Assembly (NCBI GenBank): GCA_963730165.1
Contig: CAVSQS010000005.1
Location: forward strand, 496,001-560,000
Direction: 5' to 3'
From: DASSQJ01 sp963730165
GTDB taxonomy: Bacteria > Actinomycetota > Actinomycetes > Actinomycetales > Dermatophilaceae
Length of the DNA: 64,000 nucleotides
The notes beneath the pieces are model-generated. The model had not been told where the DNA came from, made no database searches, and saw only the letters and a program-made list of their open reading frames with translations. Made by a program: the position numbers and the translations under genes. Within the stretch, counting starts at the first letter, position 1. Every line of letters begins with the position of its first letter. Below are positions 25,172-33,628 of the stretch, in pieces.

Positions 25172-26788
25172 CTACCGCTCGACCGGTTCGTCCTGGTCCG
25201 GGCCGGCCGACGCCGCCCGTGGCAGGGCGATGGTTGCGAGGACCCCGAGGGCGAGCGCGGCGGCGGCAGCGCCCAGCGTGACCCGGCTCGCGTGCACCAT
25301 CGCGTCGGAGGCCGCGGTGGCGATGGCCTGGCCGCCCGACGAGGCCTGCAGCCCGGCGATCGCGATTCCGGCGGTCTCCTTCACGGTGGAGGTGACCGTG
25401 TCGATCACCTGCCCGGGCACGCCGACGGCGGTCAGGTTCTCGCGGGTTCCGCTGGCGAGGAGGGCGATGAGCAGGCCACCGAGGAGCGCCACGCCGAGGG
25501 CGGAGCCCAGCTGGCGGATGGCGCTCTGCACACCCGAGGCCTGACCGCTCTCGTCCCGCGGCACGTCGGAGAGCAGCAGCGAGGTGAGCTGGGCAGTCGC
25601 CATCCCGACGCCCACGCCATAGACGAAGAGCAGCACGCAGATCGTCCAGGTGGCGATCGACGGGGACAGGACGAGGCCGAGGAGGCCGACGGCGAGCGCC
25701 TCGAGGGTCAGGCCGACCTGGACCACTGCCCGCTGGGAGAGGTGCTCCCGGATCCGCGGCAGCATCCCGGACACGAGGAAGGTGCCGAGCGCGAGGGCGA
25801 CGATGATGGCGCCGGTCCCGAGCGCGGTGTACCCCAGGGTGCCCTGGAGCAGCAGGGGCAGGGTGAAGAGCAGGCCGAACTCACCGAGTGCCACGATGAG
25901 CGCGGCGACCACGCCGTAACGGAAGGTCCGCAGCCCGAAGAGCCCGAGGTCGATGAGCACGGTGCGACCCGCCACGGCGCGGCGGCGCTCGACGAGGACG
26001 AATCCGACGACGAGCAGCACGCCGCCGACGAGGGCGACCGGGACCGGGGAGAGGCTGCCGTCGTCCTGGCGCCACCAGCCGAACCACTGGGCCTCGATGA
26101 GCGCGAAGACGATCCCACCCATGCCGAGCGCGGACAGGATCACCCCGACCGGGTCCCGCCCCGGCACCGCCGAGGCGTCCCGGGTCTCGGGGATGGCGCG
26201 CACGATGCCGACCAGGACGAGCACGCCGATCGGGATGTTGAGCCAGAAGGCCCAGCGCCACGAGGCATCCGTCGCCAGCCATCCGCCGACGAGCGGGCCG
26301 ATCGCCGCCATCCCACCGATCGCGGACCCCCACACCGCGAAGGCGATGGTCCGGGCCCGTCCGATGAACATCGCGTTGAGCGTCGAGAGCGTGCTCGGGA
26401 CGATCATCGCGGCACCGAGGCCCTGGACGAAGCGCGCCGCGATGAGCATCCCGGCGCTCGTGCTCGACCCGGCCACGAGCGAGGCGAGCATGAACACGGC
26501 GATGCCCGCTCCGAAGAGACGGCGCCGGCCGTGCAGGTCGCCCCACCGGCCCAGGGTGAGCAGAAGAGCCGCGAAGACCAGGGAGTAGGCGACGTTGATC
26601 CACTGGGCGTCCGCCGCGGTGAGCCCGAGGTCCTCGATGACGACCGGCAGGGCGACGTTGACGATCGTCGCGTCCATGATGACGACCGACACTCCGAGGG
26701 CGATGGAGACCAGGGCCAGCCATCCGGCACGGTCGATCCGGTCCGACGCTCGAACGGTGCTGTGCGGAGAGATTTTGTCAACGACCAT
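25172..26788 (-). CDS. DHA2 family MFS drug:proton antiporter (14 spans)
   Basis: 538-aa exporter of the EmrB/QacA group: 14 hydrophobic segments, motif A-like GRWGDLHGRRRLF after helix 2, motif C-like GPLVGGWLA in helix 5, and an early Asp in VIMDATIVNVALP. Such proteins expel cationic drugs or antibiotics using the proton gradient. ATG 26788 lies inside a TetR-type inverted repeat and has TAAGAT 6 bases upstream. Operon with the TetR gene. Confidence 0.92.
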   Translation of the reverse strand: MVVDKISPHSTVRASDRIDRAGWLALVSIALGVSVVIMDATIVNVALPVVIEDLGLTAADAQWINVAYSLVFAALLLTLGRWGDLHGRRRLFGAGIAVFMLASLVAGSSTSAGMLIAARFVQGLGAAMIVPSTLSTLNAMFIGRARTIAFAVWGSAIGGMAAIGPLVGGWLATDASWRWAFWLNIPIGVLVLVGIVRAIPETRDASAVPGRDPVGVILSALGMGGIVFALIEAQWFGWWRQDDGSLSPVPVALVGGVLLVVGFVLVERRRAVAGRTVLIDLGLFGLRTFRYGVVAALIVALGEFGLLFTLPLLLQGTLGYTALGTGAIIVALALGTFLVSGMLPRIREHLSQRAVVQVGLTLEALAVGLLGLVLSPSIATWTICVLLFVYGVGVGMATAQLTSLLLSDVPRDESGQASGVQSAIRQLGSALGVALLGGLLIALLASGTRENLTAVGVPGQVIDTVTSTVKETAGIAIAGLQASSGGQAIATAASDAMVHASRVTLGAAAAALALGVLATIALPRAASAGPDQDEPVER

Positions 26789-26806
26789 GTCGGCATCTTA
26801 TCGACA
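26788..26806. promoter_or_regulatory. Inverted repeat TGTCG-N9-CGACA over the exporter start
   Basis: Five-base arms at 26788-26792 and 26802-26806. Between them, 26795-26800 reads TAAGAT on the minus strand, 6 bases before ATG 26788. A TetR bound here would cover both the -10 hexamer and the start codon of a leaderless exporter mRNA. The short arms keep confidence moderate. Confidence 0.5.
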
Positions 26807-26995
26807 GGGCGTCGAGATCATCGAGGGTGGGCGCCACCACGAGGAGCCGGGCCAGGGCCGGGACGAGCAGAGCGGCCGGCAGGTGGAATCCGTTTCCACC
26901 GGGCGGGTGGGGCCGGCAGTGCCGCGTGTCCCCTGCAGGAGAGGTGGTTCCGGCTCTCCTCGGCGAACGAGCCGATGGCCCGCAGCCCGGCGGCG

Positions 26996-27127
26996 TCAGG
27001 GGCGCTTCTGATGCACGGCCTCGGAGAAGGAGGTGTCCGCCCCCTTCGCGCGCTTCTCGGCCCGCTTCTCCTTGATGGACTTGCCGGACTTCTTCGTCAT
27101 TCGCTGACGCGGCGACTTGTCGCTCAT
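26996..27127 (-). CDS. Conserved small basic protein (43 aa)
   Basis: ATG 27127 opens MSDKSPRQRMTKKSGKSIKE, then a Lys/Arg/Ala helix (KRAEKRAKGA) and DTSFSEAVHQKRP before the stop. Codon use is normal. I recognise the shape of a small Lys-rich protein seen across actinobacteria, without a known role; the charge suggests nucleic acid or ribosome contact (inference). The start is preceded by a weak AGAGAGA. Confidence 0.6.
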   Translation of the reverse strand: MSDKSPRQRMTKKSGKSIKEKRAEKRAKGADTSFSEAVHQKRP

Positions 27128-27268
27128 CGGGATCTCTCTGAGAGGAAGCCTGGACGGCTCCGTGCCCTGACACTACCCGTTGGCCGGCGTGCGGCCACGC
27201 GTCCGGTCCCGACGGATCGCGGTCGTGCGAGGCGGGCGCGGCAGCCCGTGGGGGTTCTGCCGCTCCGG

Positions 27269-27286
27269 TGCTAGGGTCGCCTAGCA
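27269..27286. promoter_or_regulatory. TGCTAGG-GTCG-CCTAGCA inverted repeat upstream of the DUF5994 gene
   Basis: Seven-base perfect arms with a 4-base centre, 87 bases before GTG 27373. Contains TAGGGT and could be an operator or a short hairpin in the leader. Confidence 0.4.
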
Positions 27287-27372
27287 GGGCGGATCCACGC
27301 GGGACCACTGAGCTCGCCACCTCTGTGATCGTCGAGGCCCGACGTCCCGCCCGTCGGAGACAGGACGCCCCC

Positions 27373-28104
27373 GTGAACGTGGACGGATCCGAGTCGAGCG
27401 CGCGACGCGCGCCGAGCACAGCGCCACGTTCTCGCGTGACCCTGGTGCTCGAACCGGGCGGCATGACGATCGACGGGGTGTGGTGGCCACGCTCGGACAG
27501 CCTGGTCGAGGAGCTTCCGGCCCTCGATGTCGCGGTCGCCGACACCCTCGGTGCCGGGATCGCCCGCTTCTCCTACGTCCTCGGCAGCTGGAGCGACAGA
27601 CCCCGCAGGGTCAGGGCGGATCGCCACCTCATCAAGCTCGGCTGGTTCTCGCACGGAGCCACACCGGACAACGTGGACCTGAGCCTGGACGACTACCGCC
27701 GGGTGGTCCTCAAGGTCATCCCCCCGGAGACGCCCAGGGCCGAGGCCGAGGCGTTCCTCGTCGGGGCCACGATCCTGACGTCGTGGTCGGGTTCGCCCTC
27801 GGCGACCGCCGCGCCGCCGGCGGGGTCGCCTCCCTGGGGCACCGACCTCGGTGCGGTGCGGCCGTCCGCGCCCCAGCCGGAGGACACCGAGGTCCTCACC
27901 GCCGGCCTCGGCGCTCTCGACGACGTGCTCGGCGAGCTCTCCCTCATCGGGGACCCCCGGCGACGCGAACGCGCCGCGCGGCGCGTCGAGTGGCGGGCCG
28001 TCGAATGGGCCCTGGCCGCCGGCCGGGTCCGCTGGGAGGCTCATGCCGAGGCCCTCGAGACCGCAGGCCAGCCACCCCCGTCCTCCAGCCCGCCCTGGCG
28101 CTGA
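27373..28104 (+). CDS. DUF5994 family protein
   Basis: 243-aa cytosolic protein of an actinobacterial family of unknown function. Typical features: VTLVLEPG, DGVWWPRSDSLVEELPAL (about 37-54), a conserved middle (RADRHLIKLGWF), and VVLKVIPPET. The C-terminal 80 residues are a charged helical tail (RERAARRVEWRAVEWAL). GTG 27373 has AGGA 7 bases upstream; the frame is open further upstream but that sequence is not family-like. Confidence 0.75.
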   Translation: MNVDGSESSARRAPSTAPRSRVTLVLEPGGMTIDGVWWPRSDSLVEELPALDVAVADTLGAGIARFSYVLGSWSDRPRRVRADRHLIKLGWFSHGATPDNVDLSLDDYRRVVLKVIPPETPRAEAEAFLVGATILTSWSGSPSATAAPPAGSPPWGTDLGAVRPSAPQPEDTEVLTAGLGALDDVLGELSLIGDPRRRERAARRVEWRAVEWALAAGRVRWEAHAEALETAGQPPPSSSPPWR

Positions 28105-28256
28105 CCCGGCGAGGTCGATCTCCCGGGACGGGTCGACACCCGCCGGCAGCGCGCCGGGCCGGGCGAGCTCGGCATCACCCCGGCGCCCGCCGGCGGCGAA
28201 GGAAAGCTGGACGACGCCGGCCGGTGGGACGGGACGGGACGCCAGGTCCCGCCACG

Positions 28257-28817
28257 TCACGGTGAGCCGGGGCGAGCCTCCTCGTCGAGCTCGTCCCCGA
28301 CCGGGCCGAAGCGGATCTCGGCGGCTGCCCGCGCCACCGCGTCGGCCCTCTCGGCGTCCCGGGCGAGCCGGGCGACGGCGGCCGAATCACGTTCGTCCTG
28401 CTCGGTGAGCAGCTCCTCGACGATGCGGTGGAGCATCTCCCCGATGGCCGCGGCCAGCCCATCCCTCAACTGCCCCAGGTTCGTGTTCCTGATGAGCAGC
28501 CTGCGGTCGGAGACCGCGAGCTCGAGGCCGGGACCAGCCCCGGTCCTGGCCATGAGCAGCTCGGCGGTGGCCGGGTCCTCGATGCGGGAGCGCTCCTTGG
28601 ACGTCACCCGCCGGGAGAACACCGCGGGGACGGTGTACAGCGGGGGCTCGTCCGGTGTTCCCACCTCGGCCGGGAGACCGGACGCCAGCACCGAGAGCAC
28701 ACGCAGCGTGTCGGGAGTGGCGGGGTCGGCTGGGGCGGTGGTTTCCGAGGTGTTGCTGACGGTTGCGGACACGATGTCATCGCCGATCTGGTAGGTGGTG
28801 GGTGAGGTGTGCGGCAT
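28257..28817 (-). CDS. Hypothetical protein
   Basis: 186 aa from ATG 28817 (a GTG-less extension to 28874 is possible). No family recognised. Middle region about 50-130 has a regular strand/helix pattern (YTVPAVFSRRVTSKERSRIE; LELAVSDRRLLIRNTNLGQL) followed by a long charged helix (EEMLHRIVEELLTEQDERD; RAAAEIRF). Codon use is normal for the window. No signal or membrane segment, so cytosolic. Confidence 0.55.
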   Translation of the reverse strand: MPHTSPTTYQIGDDIVSATVSNTSETTAPADPATPDTLRVLSVLASGLPAEVGTPDEPPLYTVPAVFSRRVTSKERSRIEDPATAELLMARTGAGPGLELAVSDRRLLIRNTNLGQLRDGLAAAIGEMLHRIVEELLTEQDERDSAAVARLARDAERADAVARAAAEIRFGPVGDELDEEARPGSP

Positions 28818-28901
28818 CGGCCGGCACCTGCGCGCCGACGGACGTGTGGTGGGAGCCGAGCGGGCGCCCGTCACGCCCCGACGGCCAGCAGGTCGCTGCC
28901 G

Positions 28902-29285
28902 TCAGCGACGGACGGCGGCCTTGCCCGTCGTGCGGTCGCTCCTGCCGATCCGCCGGCGCAGCTGCCCGATCCGCAGGCTGCCGACGACGAGGGTGACGAT
29001 GGCGAAGCCCACACCGGCGATGAGCAGCGTGACGGCGAGCGGAGCGGTTGCGTGCAGCCCCAGGAACGCCACCTCGACCGGAACGGTGTTCTGCAACATG
29101 AAGATGATGAGCAGCACGAGCACGACGGCTCCGACCGCGATGCCCACCCAGGTGTCGCCTGCGCGAGTGCGCTTCTCGGGCTCGAGGCGCGTGGGCGGGG
29201 CTGCGTGTGACCGGGGTGTGCGCGGCTCTGTGGAGGCCTGTGGCCCCCCATCCGGCCTGGCTCTCGATGATGTCGGAACGGGCAT
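28902..29285 (-). CDS. LapA-domain (DUF1049) membrane protein
   Basis: 127-aa protein with a Pro/Arg-rich N-terminus and two membrane segments (about 45-65 and 80-103) around QNTVPVEVAFLGL, the hallmark of the lipopolysaccharide-assembly LapA domain, which also occurs in Gram-positives with no known role. AGGAGG lies 6 bases before ATG 29285. Ends in a basic tail (RRRIGRSDRTT). Confidence 0.8.
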   Translation of the reverse strand: MPVPTSSRARPDGGPQASTEPRTPRSHAAPPTRLEPEKRTRAGDTWVGIAVGAVVLVLLIIFMLQNTVPVEVAFLGLHATAPLAVTLLIAGVGFAIVTLVVGSLRIGQLRRRIGRSDRTTGKAAVRR

Positions 29286-29512
29286 GGCGCCCTCCTAGAC
29301 GTCCCGGGTGACTGGTACCACGAGACGCCGCACCTCGGTCCCGGAACTCCCCCCAGTCTACCCCCTCGTCTGCCCAGGGCCTCCGGTCGTGTCACCATCG
29401 CGCGAGCCCGACGCGGGGCGCTGTTCGACAGGACCCGCGATCCGTCGAGCCGGGTTCGGACGAGTGCCGCAACGGCCGATGACCGAACCGCGCCCAGGGG
29501 CGGTGCGCGGTA

Positions 29513-29851
29513 TCAGGAACCGGGGCCGAGGAGGTCGGGCGCCTGGGCGCGCGCCGAGGTCGGTTCCTTGAGCTCGACGAAGAACGTCAGGGTGTCGGTG
29601 GTGCCGATGTTCTCCCCGGAGTGCACCTGGGCGCCGAGCCACCTGACCTCGCCGGCGGGGATGGTGACATCGACGCTCTGGCCGTCGTGGCGAAGTCGGC
29701 GCTCGAAGGTGGAGGCGGTGATCATGACACTGTCAGGATGCTCGTGGGCCCGGGTGCGGTCCCCGGGGTGGTCGTGGTAGCGCAGGACCCGGACCCGGTC
29801 GTTCTCGAACGCCACGGAGTACAGCTCAGGGTTGGTCGTCACGGGGTCCAC
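29513..29851 (-). CDS. Cupin-domain protein
   Basis: 112-aa single-domain cupin. Motif with HDHPGDRTRAHEHPD holds the metal-binding His residues (about 26-38), and a second half-motif is AQVHSGENIG. Such small cupins bind a metal and act as dioxygenases, isomerases or sensors; the substrate is unknown. TGGAGG sits 7 bases before GTG 29851, with a second GTG one codon upstream. Divergent from the P-type ATPase. Confidence 0.75.
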   Translation of the reverse strand: MDPVTTNPELYSVAFENDRVRVLRYHDHPGDRTRAHEHPDSVMITASTFERRLRHDGQSVDVTIPAGEVRWLGAQVHSGENIGTTDTLTFFVELKEPTSARAQAPDLLGPGS

Positions 29852-30271
29852 CACGGTTCCTCCAGGTCGGTCGCTTCGGCAAGATGACGTGAGACGCTCG
29901 ACCGTGGGCGTGACGCGGCATCGCGAGCGTACGCGCTCCGGGTGGGCATGCGCCACGGCGCAGGGACGAGCGCGTGCGGTCACTCCCGCCTGAGGACGCG
30001 GTCGAGGTCTGCCGACGACGAGCGGGTGGATCACGTCGCCACCAGGGAGCGCGCCGGTGGCCGGTCGAGGAACCGAGGCGCTGTGGCGCAGCCTGGCGAG
30101 GAGTCGGCCGACGATGACCGTGCCGGAGTCGCCGAAGCCGTTGGGCGCCATGGGCGTTGCGTCACACGGGGCCGGCGCGCGCCTGGGCCCACGGGTAGGT
30201 TGGTGGTGCACCGATGCGGGCGTGCTGGCGTCCCACATCGGCCGGCGACACAGCGGTGAGTAGGTGTTCCG
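29852..30271. other. 420-base intergenic region between cupin and P-type ATPase genes
   Basis: No convincing gene. It must hold the promoters of both divergent genes. A TAGGTG lies 5 bases before ATG 30272. A minus-strand reading ending around 30100 (GRLLARLRHSASVP) faintly recalls the end of a universal stress protein, too weak to call. Confidence 0.5.
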
Positions 30272-33040
30272 ATGCCGGCTGTCACGGACGAGCGCACTCA
30301 CCACGCCATGCCCGAGCACCAGGTCGTGCTGTTGCTGGAGACCCATCCCGAGCGCGGTCTGGGCGAGGCCGAGGCGCGGTCGCGGCTGGAACGGTGGGGG
30401 GCGAACGTGCTGCCGCCACCGCGCCGGCGCGGGCCGGTGGCGCGAGCGCTGCGCCACTTCCATCACCCGCTGGTCTACGTGCTCCTGGTCGCGGTCGTGC
30501 TGGCACTGGCCCTGCAGGAGTGGATCGAGGCCGGGGTCATCGCCGCGGTCGTGCTGGTGAACGTCGTGGTGGGTTTCCTCCAGGAGGAGAGGGCGGAGAA
30601 GGCGCTGTCGGCGCTCATGGCGATGACCCGCACGCACGCCACGGTGGTGCGCGACGGGGAGCGGGTCAGGATCGACTCCACCGAGCTCGTGCCGGGGGAC
30701 GTGGTCGTCCTCGAGGCCGGGGACAAGGTGCCGGCCGACCTGCGGCTGCTGCGGGTGCGCGACCTGGCCGTCGACGAGTCGGCGCTGACGGGGGAGTCGG
30801 TGCCCGTGGCCAAGCAGACCCCGGCCGTGGATGAGGGAGCAGAGCTGGCCGACCGGGCGAACATGACCTTCTCCGGGTCCCTCGTCGTGGCGGGCACGGG
30901 CACCGGTGTGGTGGTCGCGACCGGCGCGGACACCGAGCTCGGCCTCATCCACCGGCTCGTCGGCGAGTCCGGCGGGGTCCAGACCCCCTTGACCCGCAAG
31001 CTGGCCGCCTTCAGCCGGCTCCTGACGGTCGTCATCCTCGTGCTCGCCGGCTTGACGTTCGTGCTGGGCATGCTCCGCGGGGAGGCCCCGGGTGAGATGG
31101 TCACCGCGGCCATCGCCCTGGCGGTCGGTGCGATCCCGGAGGGCCTGCCCGCTGCCGTGACCATCATCCTGGCCATCGGCGTGGCCCGGATGGCCGGCCG
31201 GCACGCCATCGTGCGTCGGCTGCCGGCGGTGGAGACCCTGGGCGCGACGACCGTGGTCTGCAGCGACAAGACCGGCACCCTGACCCGGAACGAGATGACG
31301 GTCACCGAGATCGTCACGTCGGCGGGGCGGTACGAGGTGACCGGAGGAGGCTACGCGCCCATCGGGGAGGTGCGGACCAGCGGTGGCCGGTCGGTCGGCC
31401 CGGGTGAGGATGCCGCCCTGGACGAGCTGCTGTGGGTCGGGATGCTCTGCAACGACTCTGCGCTGCTCCAGCGTGACGGAGACTGGGTGGCGGTCGGTGA
31501 CCCCACGGAGGTTGCCCTGCTGACCGTGGCCGCCAAGCACGGCCTGGACCGCGAGTCGTCGGCTCGAGGCCACCCGCGGGTCGACGAGGTGCCGTTCTCC
31601 TCCGAGGCCCAGATGATGGCCACCCTGCACGACGCCATGTCCGGCGGGCAGCGCGCGGTTGCCGTCAAGGGCGCCGCGGAGGCCCTGCTCCCCCGTGTGC
31701 GGGCGATCCGCGGCCGCGACGGCGAGGACCACCCGATCGACCACGCGCGGGTCCACGACACGGTCGACCGGATGGGCCGGCAGGCCCTCCGGGTGCTGGC
31801 GCTGGCCAGCACCGAGGTCGACCCGGGCACCCACCGGGTGACGGCCGCGGACCTGGGCCCGCTGCCCCTGACCCTTCTCGGCCTGGTCGGGATGCACGAT
31901 CCTCCGCGGCCCGAGTCGGTCGAGGCCGTGCGCACCTGTCACCGTTCCGGCATCGAGGTCAAGATGATCACGGGCGACCACGTCACCACCGCGCGGGCGA
32001 TCGCCTCGGAGATCGGCCTGGCCCGAGACGGCGCCGAACCGGTCGCCGTCAGTGGAGCCGAGCTGCGGGAGATGTCCGGCGAGCAGTTCGCTGCGGCGGC
32101 CCGCTCCGCCACCGTCCTGGCACGCGTCACGCCCGAGCACAAGCTCCGCCTCGTCGAGGCCCTCCAGGCGGACCACCAGGTCGTCGCCATGACCGGTGAC
32201 GGGGTCAACGACGCACCCGCGCTGCGGCAGGCGGACATCGGCATCGCGATGGGCCGCGGCGGGACCGAGGTCGCCAAGGACGCCAGCGCCATGGTGCTCA
32301 CCGACGACAACTTCGCGACGATCGAGGCCGCCGTCGAGGAAGGCCGGGGCGTCTACGACAACATCACCAAGTTCATCACGTGGACGCTGCCCACGAACCT
32401 CGGCGAGGGCCTGGTCATCCTCACCGCCATCCTGCTCGGTGTCGCCCTCCCCGTCCTGCCGGTCCAGGTGCTCTGGATCAACATGACCACGGCGCTGTTG
32501 CTCGGGCTCATGCTCGTCTTCGAGCCCAAGGAGCCCGGAATCATGGACCGGGCTCCTCGCCACCCCGACCAGCCGATCCTCACCCGTGAGCTCGTCCTCC
32601 GGATCCTGCTCGTGTCCGTGCTCATGCTCGTCGGCGCCTTCGGCCTCTTCGAGTACGAGATGAGGAACGGAGCCACCCTGGAGGAGGCCCGGACGGTCGC
32701 GGTCAATGTCTTCGTCCTCGTCGAGACCGGCTACCTGCTGAACTGTCGCTCCCTGACCAAGTCCGTCCTGCAGGTCGGCCTGCTGACCAACCGACCGCTC
32801 CTCGCGGGCATGGCGGCGATGCTCCTCCTCCAGGTCCTCTTCACCTACCTGCCCTTCCTCCACCTTCTTTTCGGGTCGGCCCCCATCGACCTCGCCGCCT
32901 GGACCCGCATCACGGCTGTCGCCGTCGGTGTCGTCCTCGCCGTCGCGGCCGAGAAGGCCCTCCGACGCCGAGCTCCCCTGCGGGGCAACCGACGCCACCC
33001 AGGAGAATCAGCTCCCACGAGTGCGGCCGGCCGGGGCTGA
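30272..33040 (+). CDS. Cation-transporting P-type ATPase (P2 / CtpF-like)
   Basis: 922-aa ion pump. Actuator TGES at 173-176, IPEGLP in helix M4 (288-293), phosphorylated Asp332 in DKTGTLT, nucleotide-binding KGAAE, and MTGDGVNDAP hinge; then WINMTTALLLGLMLVFEP in M6 and a C-terminal span group. M6 has Asn-Met-Thr-Thr in place of the NLVTDGLPA of Ca2+ SERCA pumps, as in the mycobacterial CtpF group, so a divalent cation or monovalent specificity cannot be fixed. No N-terminal metal-binding domain, so not a heavy-metal P1B pump. Confidence 0.93.
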   Translation: MPAVTDERTHHAMPEHQVVLLLETHPERGLGEAEARSRLERWGANVLPPPRRRGPVARALRHFHHPLVYVLLVAVVLALALQEWIEAGVIAAVVLVNVVVGFLQEERAEKALSALMAMTRTHATVVRDGERVRIDSTELVPGDVVVLEAGDKVPADLRLLRVRDLAVDESALTGESVPVAKQTPAVDEGAELADRANMTFSGSLVVAGTGTGVVVATGADTELGLIHRLVGESGGVQTPLTRKLAAFSRLLTVVILVLAGLTFVLGMLRGEAPGEMVTAAIALAVGAIPEGLPAAVTIILAIGVARMAGRHAIVRRLPAVETLGATTVVCSDKTGTLTRNEMTVTEIVTSAGRYEVTGGGYAPIGEVRTSGGRSVGPGEDAALDELLWVGMLCNDSALLQRDGDWVAVGDPTEVALLTVAAKHGLDRESSARGHPRVDEVPFSSEAQMMATLHDAMSGGQRAVAVKGAAEALLPRVRAIRGRDGEDHPIDHARVHDTVDRMGRQALRVLALASTEVDPGTHRVTAADLGPLPLTLLGLVGMHDPPRPESVEAVRTCHRSGIEVKMITGDHVTTARAIASEIGLARDGAEPVAVSGAELREMSGEQFAAAARSATVLARVTPEHKLRLVEALQADHQVVAMTGDGVNDAPALRQADIGIAMGRGGTEVAKDASAMVLTDDNFATIEAAVEEGRGVYDNITKFITWTLPTNLGEGLVILTAILLGVALPVLPVQVLWINMTTALLLGLMLVFEPKEPGIMDRAPRHPDQPILTRELVLRILLVSVLMLVGAFGLFEYEMRNGATLEEARTVAVNVFVLVETGYLLNCRSLTKSVLQVGLLTNRPLLAGMAAMLLLQVLFTYLPFLHLLFGSAPIDLAAWTRITAVAVGVVLAVAAEKALRRRAPLRGNRRHPGESAPTSAAGRG

Positions 33041-33249
33041 ATGCCGAGGGCCCGCACACCCCGCCCCTGCCGCCGGTGCCGGCGCCCTCCTGCGGCGTGC
33101 GGACCGCGACTGTTGCTCTCTGGCCCCCGGGCACCCTGACGCGACAGCGACGAGGAAGCCGATCTGCTGACCGAGTGGGCCGGGGAGCACCGCCTCGCCG
33201 GGCGCCCCCACTGGCCTGGTACCCCGCTCCCGTGGTGCCTGACCGCCGA
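33041..33249. other. Intergenic stretch after the P-type ATPase, no gene seen
   Basis: Part of the 588-base gap to 33629. No open frame with normal codon use, no RNA gene. Contains several short GC-rich repeats that could terminate transcription. The VOC remnant follows. Confidence 0.5.
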
Positions 33250-33456
33250 AGGTGATCAAGGCGTCCCTCGCGGGTGGGCACAGACAGAAGGGACACCCGG
33301 CGGGGTCGGTGTGGACCCGGAAGCCTCGAGAAGGCGACGGCGTGGCCGCCTCTCCACGGAGACGCTGTGGGCCAGCAGCGACACGTAGGAGGCCGCCAGG
33401 GCTCGAGGATCCGGACGGTCGGAGCGAGGGTGTTCGAAGACCGGTCGATCGCTCAT
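33250..33456 (-). pseudogene. Remnant of a VOC/glyoxalase-like gene
   Basis: An ATG at 33456 opens MSDRPVFEHPRSDRPDPRAL then AASYVSLLA, like the first beta-alpha unit of a VOC protein. A different frame then reads GFRVHTDPAGCPFCLCPPAR, the usual last strand of actinobacterial VOC proteins (DPAGHPFCLC). The middle of the domain, about 60-80 residues, is missing and the two ends are in different frames, so this is a deletion remnant. Confidence 0.45.
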
Positions 33457-33628
33457 GCTGGTGAGGCCGGACCCTGACGGACACCCTCGGCCGGCGCGGC
33501 AGAACCACCGGGTCGGCAGCCGGCAGTCCTCTCATCCCTCGACGGCTCGTTCCTCTGCCGGAGCTCCGGCGCTCCGGGAGGGAGTGCCGGCGCTTCACGG
33601 CGGTACAGCACACGTGCTGGGGAGAGGG

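Noticed and set aside
24731..27274. Open frame of 847 codons opposite the TetR and exporter genes
   Set aside because: Shadow of the two minus-strand genes; composition is not protein-like.
29286..29400. Possible DosR/DevR box near the LapA gene
   Set aside because: Only half-sites of GGGAC type are seen, no palindrome matching the known consensus, although a CtpF-like pump and a DevS-like kinase are nearby.
29852..30271. Possible end of a universal stress protein on the minus strand
   Set aside because: Only a short run (GRLLARLRHSASVP) resembles it; no start, no core motif.
29513..32998. Open frame of 1161 codons antisense to the P-type ATPase
   Set aside because: Only the last 112 codons (the cupin) look like protein. 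The rest is a shadow of the ATPase gene.
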